Assembly: GCA_947450325.1 (NCBI GenBank)
Contig: CANFUT010000003.1
Span: 111,248 to 175,247, forward strand
Reading direction: 5' to 3'
DNA length: 64,000 nucleotides
Source of the DNA: Flavobacteriia bacterium
GTDB lineage: Bacteria > Bacteroidota > Bacteroidia > Flavobacteriales_D > Crocinitomicaceae
Both the position numbers and the translations under genes were made by a program. A model generated the notes under the pieces. That model saw nothing but the letters and a program-made list of their open reading frames with translations, ran no database searches and was not told the origin of the DNA. Shown here piece by piece: positions 17,808 to 26,565 of this stretch. Numbering within the stretch: position 1 is the first letter of the stretch; the number at the start of each line of letters is the position of its first letter.

Positions 17808-19925
17808 ATGATGGTTAAAAATACATTTTACGTTTTTCTTTTTTATTTCTTATCAGTTTTTTCAGTTTCTGCTGGTAAAATTGAAAAGGGATTTGCTTGT
17901 TTGAAAATTTACAATTATTTCGAAGCCAAGCAATTATTTGAAAAATCACTCAAGAAACAACCGGCTGCAGCGCAATACGGATTGGCAATTATTTATGCTA
18001 GAAATGACAATCCTTTTCACAATTTGGATTCAGCATTTTCTTTCATTCAACGTTCTGAAAAATTGTTTCCATTGCTGGGCGAGAAGGAAAAATCAAAAAT
18101 GAAACTCATAGAAGTGGATTACGAGCACATTTTATCGCTTCGTCAAAATATTTCCACTCAATATTTTAAAATCGCCAATCTTCATCCCTCAGAAAATGGA
18201 TTCCAATCATTTTTAAATCAACATCCTTGGGCAATCGAAAATACAATTGCTGTTCATCGCAGAGATTCACTGGCTTTTAATCTTGCTACTGAAAAAAATA
18301 CAAGTGTAGATTTTCAAAAATTTTACATCAAATATCCAAACTCGGAATATGCCAATGATGCAAAAAGTGCTTTTGATTTGAGATTGTACCAAGAAAAAAC
18401 TGTCAACGGAACTTTAGGTGAATTGGAACTTTTTTTAATCAATTTCCCGAACAATCCTTACAAAGGTGATGCAGAAGACCGCATCTACACTTTGTCAATT
18501 GAAAAACAAAAGATCGAAAATTACGAAGCTTTTATTAGAAGATTTCCAAACAATAGAAATCTAGAAGATGCTTGGAGAAAACTGTATCAATTGTATATGT
18601 ACGATTACTCAGAAAAGCGAACCGTTCAATTTTTGCAAGATTATCCAGATTATCCTTTTAAATCGGAAGTCGAAATGGACGGGGCACTGTCGTTGCAGCA
18701 ATTGTTTCCATATAAATCCGGAACGCTTTTCGGATGGATGAATGACAAAGGCGAAATCGTTTTTTCTGCTGAATATGAATCTCTTGGACTGTTCAGTGAA
18801 GGACTTTCATTGGCTGCAAAAAACGGGAAGTATGGATATGTTGACAAGTCAAATAATATAGTAATTCCATTTAAATTTGATGCTGGTTTTGATTTTGAAT
18901 CGGGAAGGGCAATTGTTGAATTGAACGGAAAGCTCGGGATCATCGATAGAACTGGCAAATTGTTGTTTGATATTGTTTTCAACGATTTAGGTCAGTTTTC
19001 AGAGGGGTTGATTTATGGGTCAAAAGATTCTTTATATGCCTATTACGATAAATACGGTTTGAAAAGATTAGACCAAGATTTTGAAGAAGCCTTTTCTTTT
19101 TCAAATGGAATGGCGAAAGTAAAAATCAAAGGAAAAGAAGCATTTGTAAATCCTTATGGGGCATACATTGTACCGCCAATTTATGACGAAATAAGTTTTT
19201 TCACTGATTCACTTTTGATATTCCATGAAAATGAAAAATATGGAATCATGAATTTGAAAAATGAGATAATTTTGCCTGCTGTTTATGAGCAAATTGGAAA
19301 TTTATCTCATGGAAAAGCCATCATTGTTAAGAACAATAAGATTGGTTACATTAATGAAGATGGCATGTTGGTTTTACAACCATCGTTTGAAGTTTTTCCA
19401 AATTACATGGAAAATGCACAGTTTTCTGGAAATTACGCAAAAGCTAAATCCAAAGATAAGTATGGGATTATTGATGGAACAGGAAAGTGGATTATCCCTG
19501 CAACGTATACAAATTTGGGAAATGTCTCAAGTTTAATATCCTTTCAAAAAGGTAAAAAATGGGGATTTATTGATTTGACAAACAAAATAGTCATGAAATC
19601 AACATACGATGAAGCAACTTCCATTTTGGATGGTACTTCATTTGTTTTGATTAATGGTAAGCAAGGTTTAATCAATGCAAAAGGTGAATTTATCATTCCT
19701 GCCGAATATGATGAAATTAAGAAATTCGAAGAAAATTACTTTTTGGTTTCTCAAAATCTTCAATGGGGCTTATTTTCAGCAAAAGGATCAGTGATTGTTA
19801 CGCCAAATTACGATTTTATTAAATTGATAGACAAAGACTTGATGGTGATGTCAAATTTGAGTGAAGTACATTATTACTTCACAAAAAGTCAACAAATTTT
19901 AGTGCCTCAAGTTAAAAGACCTTAA
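17808..19925 (+). CDS. WG-repeat protein with N-terminal helical (TPR-like) region
   Basis: 705 residues. A signal peptide (about 1-23, ending VSAG) precedes a helical TPR-like region (about 25-290; YNYFEAKQLFEKSLKK, FLINFPNNPYKGDAEDRIY, FLQDYPDYPF). From about residue 300 there are some ten WG-type repeats such as YGYVDKSNNIVIPFKFD, LGIIDRTGKLLFD, YGIIDGTGKWIIPATY and QGLINAKGEFIIPAEYDEI. WG repeats are thought to form extracytoplasmic beta structures for protein-protein contact. Two bases separate it from the next gene (AAC(3)-fold enzyme), so they are cotranscribed. Start could be either of two adjacent ATGs. Confidence 0.82.
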   Translation: MMVKNTFYVFLFYFLSVFSVSAGKIEKGFACLKIYNYFEAKQLFEKSLKKQPAAAQYGLAIIYARNDNPFHNLDSAFSFIQRSEKLFPLLGEKEKSKMKLIEVDYEHILSLRQNISTQYFKIANLHPSENGFQSFLNQHPWAIENTIAVHRRDSLAFNLATEKNTSVDFQKFYIKYPNSEYANDAKSAFDLRLYQEKTVNGTLGELELFLINFPNNPYKGDAEDRIYTLSIEKQKIENYEAFIRRFPNNRNLEDAWRKLYQLYMYDYSEKRTVQFLQDYPDYPFKSEVEMDGALSLQQLFPYKSGTLFGWMNDKGEIVFSAEYESLGLFSEGLSLAAKNGKYGYVDKSNNIVIPFKFDAGFDFESGRAIVELNGKLGIIDRTGKLLFDIVFNDLGQFSEGLIYGSKDSLYAYYDKYGLKRLDQDFEEAFSFSNGMAKVKIKGKEAFVNPYGAYIVPPIYDEISFFTDSLLIFHENEKYGIMNLKNEIILPAVYEQIGNLSHGKAIIVKNNKIGYINEDGMLVLQPSFEVFPNYMENAQFSGNYAKAKSKDKYGIIDGTGKWIIPATYTNLGNVSSLISFQKGKKWGFIDLTNKIVMKSTYDEATSILDGTSFVLINGKQGLINAKGEFIIPAEYDEIKKFEENYFLVSQNLQWGLFSAKGSVIVTPNYDFIKLIDKDLMVMSNLSEVHYYFTKSQQILVPQVKRP

Positions 19926-19927
19926 AA

Positions 19928-20827
19928 ATGAAGATACGCGATTTAATACGATCTTTGGCACCGTCTTTTATGTTAAATGCATACAGACAAAAGCAGAAAG
20001 ACAAGCAACGACAATTCTTACAAAATCAAAAGTCAAAAGGAGAAATTTGGACGAAAAGAGATTTAGTTTATCAATTAAAGTCAATTGGAATCATTGAGGG
20101 AGATGTTTTGTTAGTTCATTCAAGTTTGTCAAAAATTGGATTTATTGAAAATGGTCCCAAAGATTTTGTGGATGCTTTGTTAGAAGTTGTTGGTTCAGAA
20201 GGACATATTTTGATGCCAAATTCACCCAATGCTTCTTTTCAGTTAGAGTATATTCAGCAATTGTCAGTTTTCGATGTGCAAAATGATGCTTCCAAATTGG
20301 GTGCAATCACAGAATATTTTAGAAAATTACCAAACGCCATTCGAAGTGAACATCCAACAGAACCAGTCTCTTGCATTGGTACAGATGCAGATTTTTTTGT
20401 TGGTAGCCATTTTGGAAATCTCACTCCTTACAATGTAAACAGTCCGTTTTACAAAGTCTCACAGCGAAAAGGTAAAATCTTGTATGTTGGTGTTACTTTA
20501 GATAATGCTGGAACCAATTTACATACATTGGAAGATGCGATTACTGATTTCAAGTTTCCAATTTACCATGAACAAATTTTCGATGTGAAAGTCAAAAGCA
20601 TGGATGGAACAGTGAAATCAATGCAAACTAAAGTACACAATCCAGTTTGGTCTAAAAAAAGACAATGTGATGGACTTTTACCGCTTTTTGTAGAGAAAAA
20701 TGTTGCAAGAAAAGTCAAAATTGGTCATGCGGAAACTTGGTTGTTTGATGCTGAGAAAATGTTAGAATTAATGATTGAATCTTATCAATCGAATGGTGTA
20801 ACAATGTATACACCAAAAGGAAGTTGA
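19928..20827 (+). CDS. AAC(3)-family (Antibiotic_NAT fold) N-acetyltransferase
   Basis: 299 residues. Family segments are LLVHSSLSKIGFIENGPKDF, GSEGHILMPNSPNA, HPTEPVSCIGTDADFF and TNLHTLEDA, matching the aminoglycoside 3-N-acetyltransferase fold. These enzymes move acetyl from acetyl-CoA to an amino group. Many chromosomal Bacteroidota members act on sugars of surface polysaccharides or on unknown amines, and nothing here shows resistance. It starts 2 bases after the WG-repeat gene, so it is translated from the same mRNA. A basic N-terminal helix (about 20-40, rich in Lys and Gln) precedes the domain. Confidence 0.78.
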   Translation: MKIRDLIRSLAPSFMLNAYRQKQKDKQRQFLQNQKSKGEIWTKRDLVYQLKSIGIIEGDVLLVHSSLSKIGFIENGPKDFVDALLEVVGSEGHILMPNSPNASFQLEYIQQLSVFDVQNDASKLGAITEYFRKLPNAIRSEHPTEPVSCIGTDADFFVGSHFGNLTPYNVNSPFYKVSQRKGKILYVGVTLDNAGTNLHTLEDAITDFKFPIYHEQIFDVKVKSMDGTVKSMQTKVHNPVWSKKRQCDGLLPLFVEKNVARKVKIGHAETWLFDAEKMLELMIESYQSNGVTMYTPKGS

Positions 20828-20882
20828 ATTTTCGAGTGATTTAATAGAAGAAAACATCTAAACAATTAACTATATTTTTCTC

Positions 20883-21584
20883 ATGATTCGAAGTATTGCA
20901 ATCATAAAAAATCAGACTCTAAAATCAAAAATAGAAGATTATTGTGCACAGATTAATTTCCTTGATTTAGAGTATGTTTTTATTTCTTTTGAAGATTCAA
21001 TTCTATTTTTGAGAAATCATGAAGTTGATTTAATTTTTATAGAATCAAAAATTGCTGATAAATCAGGATTTGAGTTTTATTCAAAATATTCTTCAAATAT
21101 TTTCGCAATTTTTTTTGGTGAGGATAAAATTGATGCTTTTGAAGCATTTGAAATAAATGCAATCGATTTTTTAAATGTGGAAATGGAGTATAAAAGATTT
21201 CTACAAGCGTTAAATAAAGCAAGGCAAGCGATAATGTTCAAACGTCAACTTTTAAAATTTGATAAGAATTTTATCCATGTTCGTAGTGAATATAAATTGA
21301 TTAAAATTGCATTTTCCGAGATCAACTATATTGAAACGTTAGATGACTATTTGAAGATATATTTATTAGGTAAAAAGCCCATTTTGACATTAATGAGTAT
21401 GAAATCAATGGTTTCAAAATTGCCTCTAGATCAATTTATTCGAGTTCATCGTTCATATATTGTACCAATTAATCGTATTGAATCAATTAGAGGAAAAATC
21501 ATAAATTTAGGAATCACTGAAATTCCGATTGGGAAAAGTTTCGAAGAATCTTTTTTTCAGAATTATCTGAGGGATGTATATTAA
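20883..21584 (+). CDS. LytTR-type regulator with degenerate (pseudo-)receiver domain
   Basis: 233 residues. The C-terminal half (about 128-233) is an intact LytTR DNA-binding domain: HVRSEYKLIKIAFSEINYIE, LDDYLKIYL, FIRVHRSYIVPINRIESI. The N-terminal half aligns by eye with CheY-like receivers but lacks the phosphorylation site: the acidic pair is replaced by K9-N10, the phospho-acceptor Asp by Glu54 (DLIFIESKIADKSG against the usual DLIFLDxxMPGxxG), and the conserved Lys by Asn98. It is therefore unlikely to be phosphorylated, and Glu54 could mimic the active state. No histidine kinase is adjacent. It ends 120 bases before the PqqD/ATP-grasp operon and is the obvious candidate regulator of it; this is inference. 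Confidence 0.8.
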   Translation: MIRSIAIIKNQTLKSKIEDYCAQINFLDLEYVFISFEDSILFLRNHEVDLIFIESKIADKSGFEFYSKYSSNIFAIFFGEDKIDAFEAFEINAIDFLNVEMEYKRFLQALNKARQAIMFKRQLLKFDKNFIHVRSEYKLIKIAFSEINYIETLDDYLKIYLLGKKPILTLMSMKSMVSKLPLDQFIRVHRSYIVPINRIESIRGKIINLGITEIPIGKSFEESFFQNYLRDVY

Positions 21585-21631
21585 TTTCAACTAAGATTGA
21601 TTAAATTTTTCCTCACCAATTTATACTCCGA

Positions 21632-21660
21632 TTGATTTGTGTTTTTTACCGATACTTTTC
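21632..21660 (+). promoter_or_regulatory. Possible promoter of the PqqD/ATP-grasp operon
   Basis: TTG at 21632-21634, 18 bases, then TACTTTTC at 21653-21660, one base off TAnnTTTG. It lies in the 120-base gap before the PqqD-like gene and would give a leader of about 40 bases. Nothing else in this gap (21585-21704) looks like a gene or hairpin. Confidence 0.3.
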
Positions 21661-21704
21661 GACTAAATAAAAAATACTTACGTTAAAGCTTAAAAACGGT
21701 AATT

Positions 21705-21947
21705 ATGCAAATAAATAAAAACATTGCGATTAGTGAATCTGGATTTATTTTTAATCCATCTAACGGAGATTCATTCTCAACAAATCAAGTTGGTTTAGAA
21801 ATTATTCGTTTGTTAAAAGATGATAAAGGAAAATCTGAAATTGTTTCTGAATTAGTAAATAAATTTCAAACAGATTCAGCTACACTCGAAAAGGATTTAG
21901 GTGATTTTTTCTTGATGTTAAGAAATTTTCAATTATTGAATGAGTAA
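21705..21947 (+). CDS. PqqD-like peptide-binding (RRE-type) protein
   Basis: 80 residues. The layout is that of PqqD: a short beta hairpin (AISESGFIFNPSNGDSFSTN) then a winged-helix-like bundle (QVGLEIIRLLKDDKGKSEIVSEL, FQTDSATLEKDLGDFFLMLRNFQLL). PqqD-fold proteins (RiPP recognition elements) bind a peptide and present it to a modifying enzyme. It lies 2 bases before an ATP-grasp gene. This suggests that the ligase, or another enzyme of the operon, works on a PqqD-bound peptide or carrier, but no precursor peptide gene is visible nearby. First gene of a six-gene operon to 28474. Confidence 0.72.
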   Translation: MQINKNIAISESGFIFNPSNGDSFSTNQVGLEIIRLLKDDKGKSEIVSELVNKFQTDSATLEKDLGDFFLMLRNFQLLNE

Positions 21948-21949
21948 CG

Positions 21950-22999
21950 ATGGAAAAAAGAAAAATTACTGTTGCTGTTTCTGGGCTCAATAATATTGAT
22001 AGTCCGGGACCTGGAATTCCTGTTATTCGCGCTTTAAAAGAAAGTTCATTTTTTGAGGTGAGGATAATTGGTCTTTCTTATGAAAATTTAGAGCCAGGAT
22101 TATACATGCGTGAATTAGTAGATAAATCTTATTCAATTCCTTTACCGTCTTCAGGGACAGCAAGTTTATTAGAACGGTTGCGCTATATCCACGAAATGGA
22201 ATCATTAGATGTAATTATTCCGAATTTTGATGCAGAATTGCATAGTTTTATCAAATTGTCCTCTCAATTAAAATCTGAATTTGAAATAGAGACATTTTTA
22301 CCAACACAAGAACAATTTGAGTCTAGACATAAGTCAGTTCTATATAATTTTGGAGTCGAAAATGAAGTAAAAGTACCGTTCAGTAAGATGATTTTTACAG
22401 CAAATGAAATAGGGTCATTAAAAAATGAATTTACTTATCCATTGGTTATAAAAGGTAAATATTATGACGCTTCCATTGCTGCTACGCCCGAACAAGCCAT
22501 TAATTATTTTCATAAAATTAGCGCCAAATGGGGATTACCGATTATCGTCCAAGAATTTGTTAGTGGAAATGAAGTAAATGTTACAGCGATTGGAGATGGG
22601 AAAGGGAACTGCATTGGCGCTGTGCCGATGAGAAAATTATACATTACCGACAAAGGCAAAGCTTGGGCAGGTGTCTCACTAGACGATGAAAACTTGATTA
22701 AAATTACGAATCGTGTAATTGGAAATTCGAAATGGAAGGGAGGATGTGAATTGGAATTTATTAAATCAAAAGAAGGAGAATATTATCTACTTGAAATGAA
22801 CCCTCGTTTTCCAGCTTGGGTATACTTAGCCGTTGGTTGCGGACAAAATCATCCAGAAGCTTTAGTAAGAATGGCTTTGGGAGAAGAAATTACGCCGTAT
22901 GAATCTTACGATGTTGGAAAATTATTTATTCGCTTTTCTTTCGACCAGATTGTTGATTTAAAAGATTTTGAAAAAATTTCCACAATTGGAGAACTCTAG
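21950..22999 (+). CDS. ATP-grasp carboxylate-amine ligase
   Basis: 349 residues. An N-terminal Rossmann-like preATP-grasp domain (VAVSGLNNIDSPGPGIPVIRALK, DVIIPNFDAEL) is followed by the ATP-grasp fold: the Lys strand YPLVIKGKYYD, the hinge PIIVQEFVSGNEVNV, and the magnesium-binding C-terminal motif GCELEFIK...YYLLEMNPRFPAW. It resembles CarB-like enzymes that join a carboxylate to an amine through an acyl-phosphate. The two substrates are unknown; candidates are a peptide held by the PqqD-like protein and an amine or amino acid from the PLP enzyme encoded next. Cytoplasmic, no signal peptide. Spacing is 2 bases upstream and 26 bases downstream. Confidence 0.85.
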   Translation: MEKRKITVAVSGLNNIDSPGPGIPVIRALKESSFFEVRIIGLSYENLEPGLYMRELVDKSYSIPLPSSGTASLLERLRYIHEMESLDVIIPNFDAELHSFIKLSSQLKSEFEIETFLPTQEQFESRHKSVLYNFGVENEVKVPFSKMIFTANEIGSLKNEFTYPLVIKGKYYDASIAATPEQAINYFHKISAKWGLPIIVQEFVSGNEVNVTAIGDGKGNCIGAVPMRKLYITDKGKAWAGVSLDDENLIKITNRVIGNSKWKGGCELEFIKSKEGEYYLLEMNPRFPAWVYLAVGCGQNHPEALVRMALGEEITPYESYDVGKLFIRFSFDQIVDLKDFEKISTIGEL

Positions 23000-23025
23000 G
23001 CATTTACGTTAAAAAAATATTAATT

Positions 23026-24390
23026 ATGATTCAATTACCATATGAGAGACCTTTTATTCAAAAATTGAATACCGGTAGCATGAATAAATTTGGAACAAAA
23101 ACAGAATTCGCACCAGTTACACATTTAGAAAGTGTTGCGGTTAGTAAAATAATTGAAGAATATGGTTCACCCTGTTTTGTTATTTCAGAAAGACAAATTA
23201 GAAAAAACTACCAAAATGCAGTTAGAGCTTTCAAAACAAGATATCCAAAAATTCAATATGCATGGAGTTACAAAACCAATTATTTAAGCGCGGTTTGTAA
23301 TGTTTTCCATCAAGAAGGGTCATGGGCTGAGGTTGTTTCTATTTTTGAATACAATAAAGCGATTCAAAATGGCGTGGATGGAAGTAAAATTATTTTTAAC
23401 GGTCCAGATAAATCAGAAAATGATTTGGCGCTCGCAGTTAAAAATAAATCAATGATACACATCGATCATTTTGATGAGCTTTATATGCTAGTTGCATTAC
23501 TTGAGGGTACTGATCAAAAAGCAAAAGTAGCTATACGGGTAAATATGGATACTGGAATTTATCCGATGTGGGATCGATTTGGATTCAATTATGAAAATGG
23601 CCAAGCTTGGAATGCAATAATTAAAATTCTAGCGCACAAGGAATTAGAATTAGTTGGATTGCATTGTCATATTGGAACATTTATGCTTTCTACTTCAGCG
23701 TATGCTACTGCTGCTTACAAGTTATGTGATTTAGCTATAAATATTAAATCCAAATATGGATTAGCAATTCAATATTTAGATTTAGGAGGTGGTTTTGCTT
23801 CTTCTAATACTCTGAAAGGTTCATATTTACAAGGCGCTGATATCATTCCTTCTGTAGATGATTATGCAGAAGCAATTACATCTACTGTTCTAAATTCGAG
23901 TTTTAATAAAGATGAATTACCAACTATTATTTTGGAATCGGGAAGAGTGCTTATTGATGATGCTGCTTGGTTAATTGGAACAGTTGTTGCAACAAAGCGT
24001 TTAAGTGATGGCAGAAGAGCAACAATCATGGATTTTGGAGTAAATTTATTGTTCAATGCGTTTTGGTATGATTATAAAATTTCTCCAGCTCAAGAATTTA
24101 CGCACCATACAGAAGATATGGTTATTTATGGTCCATTATGCATGAATATTGATTGCATCAGAGAAAATATAAATTTACCTCTGCTAAACAAGGGAGATCA
24201 AGTAGTTGTGCATAAAGTTGGAGCATACAATATGACACAATGGATGCAATTTATACAAATGAGGCCAAAAATTGTCCTAATTGATATGAATGGAAAAACA
24301 CATATTTTAAGAGAAAATGAATCGTTAGAAACAATGATTGAATTAGAAAGAATGCCTGATCATCTTAAAAATATTAATTCGAAAGTTTAA
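23026..24390 (+). CDS. Fold-III PLP-dependent decarboxylase-like enzyme (LysA/DAP-decarboxylase family)
   Basis: 454 residues. Alanine-racemase-type barrel features are clear: the PLP Lys in YAWSYKTNYLSAV, the His motif VGLHCHIGTF, the phosphate-binding LDLGGGFAS, and ESGR in ILESGRVLIDDA. The C-terminal beta domain has GPLCMNID, matching the C-x3-D pair that acts across the dimer in DAP decarboxylases. It probably decarboxylates a diamino acid or related amino acid to an amine. It is not the housekeeping lysA, judging by its place between an ATP-grasp ligase and a urea-transporter fusion. Six bases separate it from the next gene. Confidence 0.82.
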   Translation: MIQLPYERPFIQKLNTGSMNKFGTKTEFAPVTHLESVAVSKIIEEYGSPCFVISERQIRKNYQNAVRAFKTRYPKIQYAWSYKTNYLSAVCNVFHQEGSWAEVVSIFEYNKAIQNGVDGSKIIFNGPDKSENDLALAVKNKSMIHIDHFDELYMLVALLEGTDQKAKVAIRVNMDTGIYPMWDRFGFNYENGQAWNAIIKILAHKELELVGLHCHIGTFMLSTSAYATAAYKLCDLAINIKSKYGLAIQYLDLGGGFASSNTLKGSYLQGADIIPSVDDYAEAITSTVLNSSFNKDELPTIILESGRVLIDDAAWLIGTVVATKRLSDGRRATIMDFGVNLLFNAFWYDYKISPAQEFTHHTEDMVIYGPLCMNIDCIRENINLPLLNKGDQVVVHKVGAYNMTQWMQFIQMRPKIVLIDMNGKTHILRENESLETMIELERMPDHLKNINSKV

Positions 24391-24396
24391 TAGTTC

Positions 24397-26565
24397 ATGA
24401 AGTATTGGCTTAATGGAATTTTAAATAGTTACAGTCAAATATTTTATTCATTGAGTAAAGTTTTGGCTGTGACTGTATTAGTTGTAACGTTTTTTACTCC
24501 TTATCTAGGATTTACAGGGGTTTCTGCAGTAATTTTAATTAATATTTTTGCACACACAATTGGAATAAATCGAAAATTAATCGAAGAAGGATTATACGGT
24601 TTTAATGCTTTGTTACTTGGATTATTCATGGGATTTCAATTCGAAATCAATTTCACATTTTTGATTTTGTTTGCGGTTGCAATATTTATGTTATTGATTA
24701 TTTCAGTATGGTTACATGGAATATTTCATAAAAACAAGTTGCCTTTTTTATCTTTTCCATTTTTAATTGTTTATTGTATAATCTCTCTATCTGCTGGAAA
24801 TTTTTCAAATATTCGATTAAATGATGAACATATTTATATAATTAATCAGCTGGCACTGAAACAGCAGCAACCTCTATATCAATTTATTCATCAATTTGAT
24901 AATTGGTCAATTTCGCCAATCTTTTTGATTTATTTCAAAACATTGGCTGGTACTTTTTTTCAAACAAGTGTTTTGGCAGGTGTCCTAATTTCAGTTGGTA
25001 TTTTGTATTTTTCAAGAATTGCATTTACATTGAGTATTTTAGGCTTTCTGTCTGCATATTTTTTCTACTCGGTTTTTGGTGCAGATGTAAATGAATTGAA
25101 TATTAATTTAGTTGGGTCTAATTATATTTTTATGGCGATTGGTATCGGTTGTTTTTATATCATACCAAATATTTACAGCTATCTGACTGTTTTTTTACTT
25201 ACGCCTTTGCTACTCATGATTATGATTTTTTTGAATAAAACCATGCAAGTGTTTCAATTAAAATCATTTACACTTAGCTTTAGTATTGTCGTTACATTAT
25301 TTTTGCTTTTTCTGCAGCATCGATGGCTTCATCGTTTTTTACATTTAGTAACGATTCAGTATTATTCAGCTGAAAAAACCATTTATAAATATAGAACTTC
25401 ATTAAATCGTTTTAAAAATTCTCATTTGGCAAAAGTATATCTGCCATTTTGGGGAGAATGGTTTGTTAGTCAAGGTTATGATGGAAAAATTACCCATTTA
25501 GGTGAATGGGGAAAAGCGTTGGACTTTGTAATTATTGATGAATCTAATCAAACATACCAGGCAAATGGTAGTTTGCGAGAACATTTTTTCTGTTACAACA
25601 AACCAGTTTTAGCGCCACTTGACGGTTATATTTATGAAATAATTAATACCGTTGAAGAAAATGATATTTCAGGAGTCAATACTTATGATAATTGGGGGAA
25701 TACAATTGTAATGAATCATCTGAATGGACTTTTTTCACAGATTAGTCATTTTAAAAAAGATTCATTCAATGTTTCAGTTGGGGATTACATTACGAAAGGA
25801 ACTGTAATTGGGAAATGCGGAAATTCAGGTAGATCTCCAGAGCCACATATTCATTTTCAATTGCAGATTGATCCAAAGGTAGGCGCAAAAACAGTGTCAT
25901 ATCCAATTGCGTATTTTTTAGAAAAAGTGAATGAAAAATATGAATTAAAAATTTCTGAAATTCCAAATGAAAATTCTTTAATAGCTTCAGTTCAGGTGCA
26001 ACGTTTAATCGCTGAAAGTTTTGATTTTATTCCAGGTAAAAAACTAAAGTTTACGTCAGCTGATTCTGAGAATCCAATAGAATGGGAAATTTTTACTGAT
26101 TCGTTAAATCGAAGTTATATTTACTGTCATTCTACAAAGTCTATGGCTTATTTCGTCAATGATAGCACTATGTTTTATTTCTACGATTTTGAGGGAAGTA
26201 AAAAATCTGAACTTTTCTTTTTTTATTTGGCAACCTGTCGAGTTTTGCTCGGCTGTTATGAAGAATTAGTTATAGAAGATACACTTCCATTGATTCATTT
26301 TAATTCAAATATATTTTTGTGGATTCAAGATTTTTTTGCTCCATTTTATTTGTTTACAAAAGCAAATTATAAATCTAAATACATAAACATTGATAATTTA
26401 TTAGAACCGAGCGAAACTACTTTATCGTCTAATGTACAAGCATCCTTTTTGGGGTTAAATTTTAGAAAAATTGATTTTTCGATTACTTTGAAAGATAATA
26501 AAATTCATTCTTTTGAATATCAAATCAAAGGAAAAACAAAAACATGGTTATGTTCAGATTTTTAA
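24397..26565 (+). CDS. Urea-transporter domain fused to M23-type metallopeptidase domain
   Basis: 722 residues. The first about 320 are very hydrophobic with some ten membrane segments and resemble the urea transporter (UT/SLC14) family (FTPYLGFTGVSAV, EEGLYGFNALLLGLFMGF). Residues about 360-505 form an M23/LytM-like peptidase: THLGEWGKALDF, PVLAPLDGYI, TIVMNHLNGLFSQISHF, VGDYITKGTVIGKCGNSGRSPEPHIHFQL. HIH (484-486) is the canonical second metal motif. The first site is not HxxxD: the candidates are His367 and Asp376, nine apart. The last about 200 residues are a strand-rich tail I do not recognise. It probably moves a small solute across the inner membrane with a periplasmic peptidase-like domain near peptidoglycan. 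Confidence 0.78.
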   Translation: MKYWLNGILNSYSQIFYSLSKVLAVTVLVVTFFTPYLGFTGVSAVILINIFAHTIGINRKLIEEGLYGFNALLLGLFMGFQFEINFTFLILFAVAIFMLLIISVWLHGIFHKNKLPFLSFPFLIVYCIISLSAGNFSNIRLNDEHIYIINQLALKQQQPLYQFIHQFDNWSISPIFLIYFKTLAGTFFQTSVLAGVLISVGILYFSRIAFTLSILGFLSAYFFYSVFGADVNELNINLVGSNYIFMAIGIGCFYIIPNIYSYLTVFLLTPLLLMIMIFLNKTMQVFQLKSFTLSFSIVVTLFLLFLQHRWLHRFLHLVTIQYYSAEKTIYKYRTSLNRFKNSHLAKVYLPFWGEWFVSQGYDGKITHLGEWGKALDFVIIDESNQTYQANGSLREHFFCYNKPVLAPLDGYIYEIINTVEENDISGVNTYDNWGNTIVMNHLNGLFSQISHFKKDSFNVSVGDYITKGTVIGKCGNSGRSPEPHIHFQLQIDPKVGAKTVSYPIAYFLEKVNEKYELKISEIPNENSLIASVQVQRLIAESFDFIPGKKLKFTSADSENPIEWEIFTDSLNRSYIYCHSTKSMAYFVNDSTMFYFYDFEGSKKSELFFFYLATCRVLLGCYEELVIEDTLPLIHFNSNIFLWIQDFFAPFYLFTKANYKSKYINIDNLLEPSETTLSSNVQASFLGLNFRKIDFSITLKDNKIHSFEYQIKGKTKTWLCSDF

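Noticed and set aside
19928..20827. Acquired aminoglycoside-resistance gene
   Set aside because: Base composition matches the neighbours, there is no mobile element, and it is coupled to a chromosomal WG-repeat gene.
23026..24390. Housekeeping lysA
   Set aside because: The family fits, but the operon context (PqqD, ATP-grasp, UT-M23) and the divergent motifs argue for a specialised enzyme.
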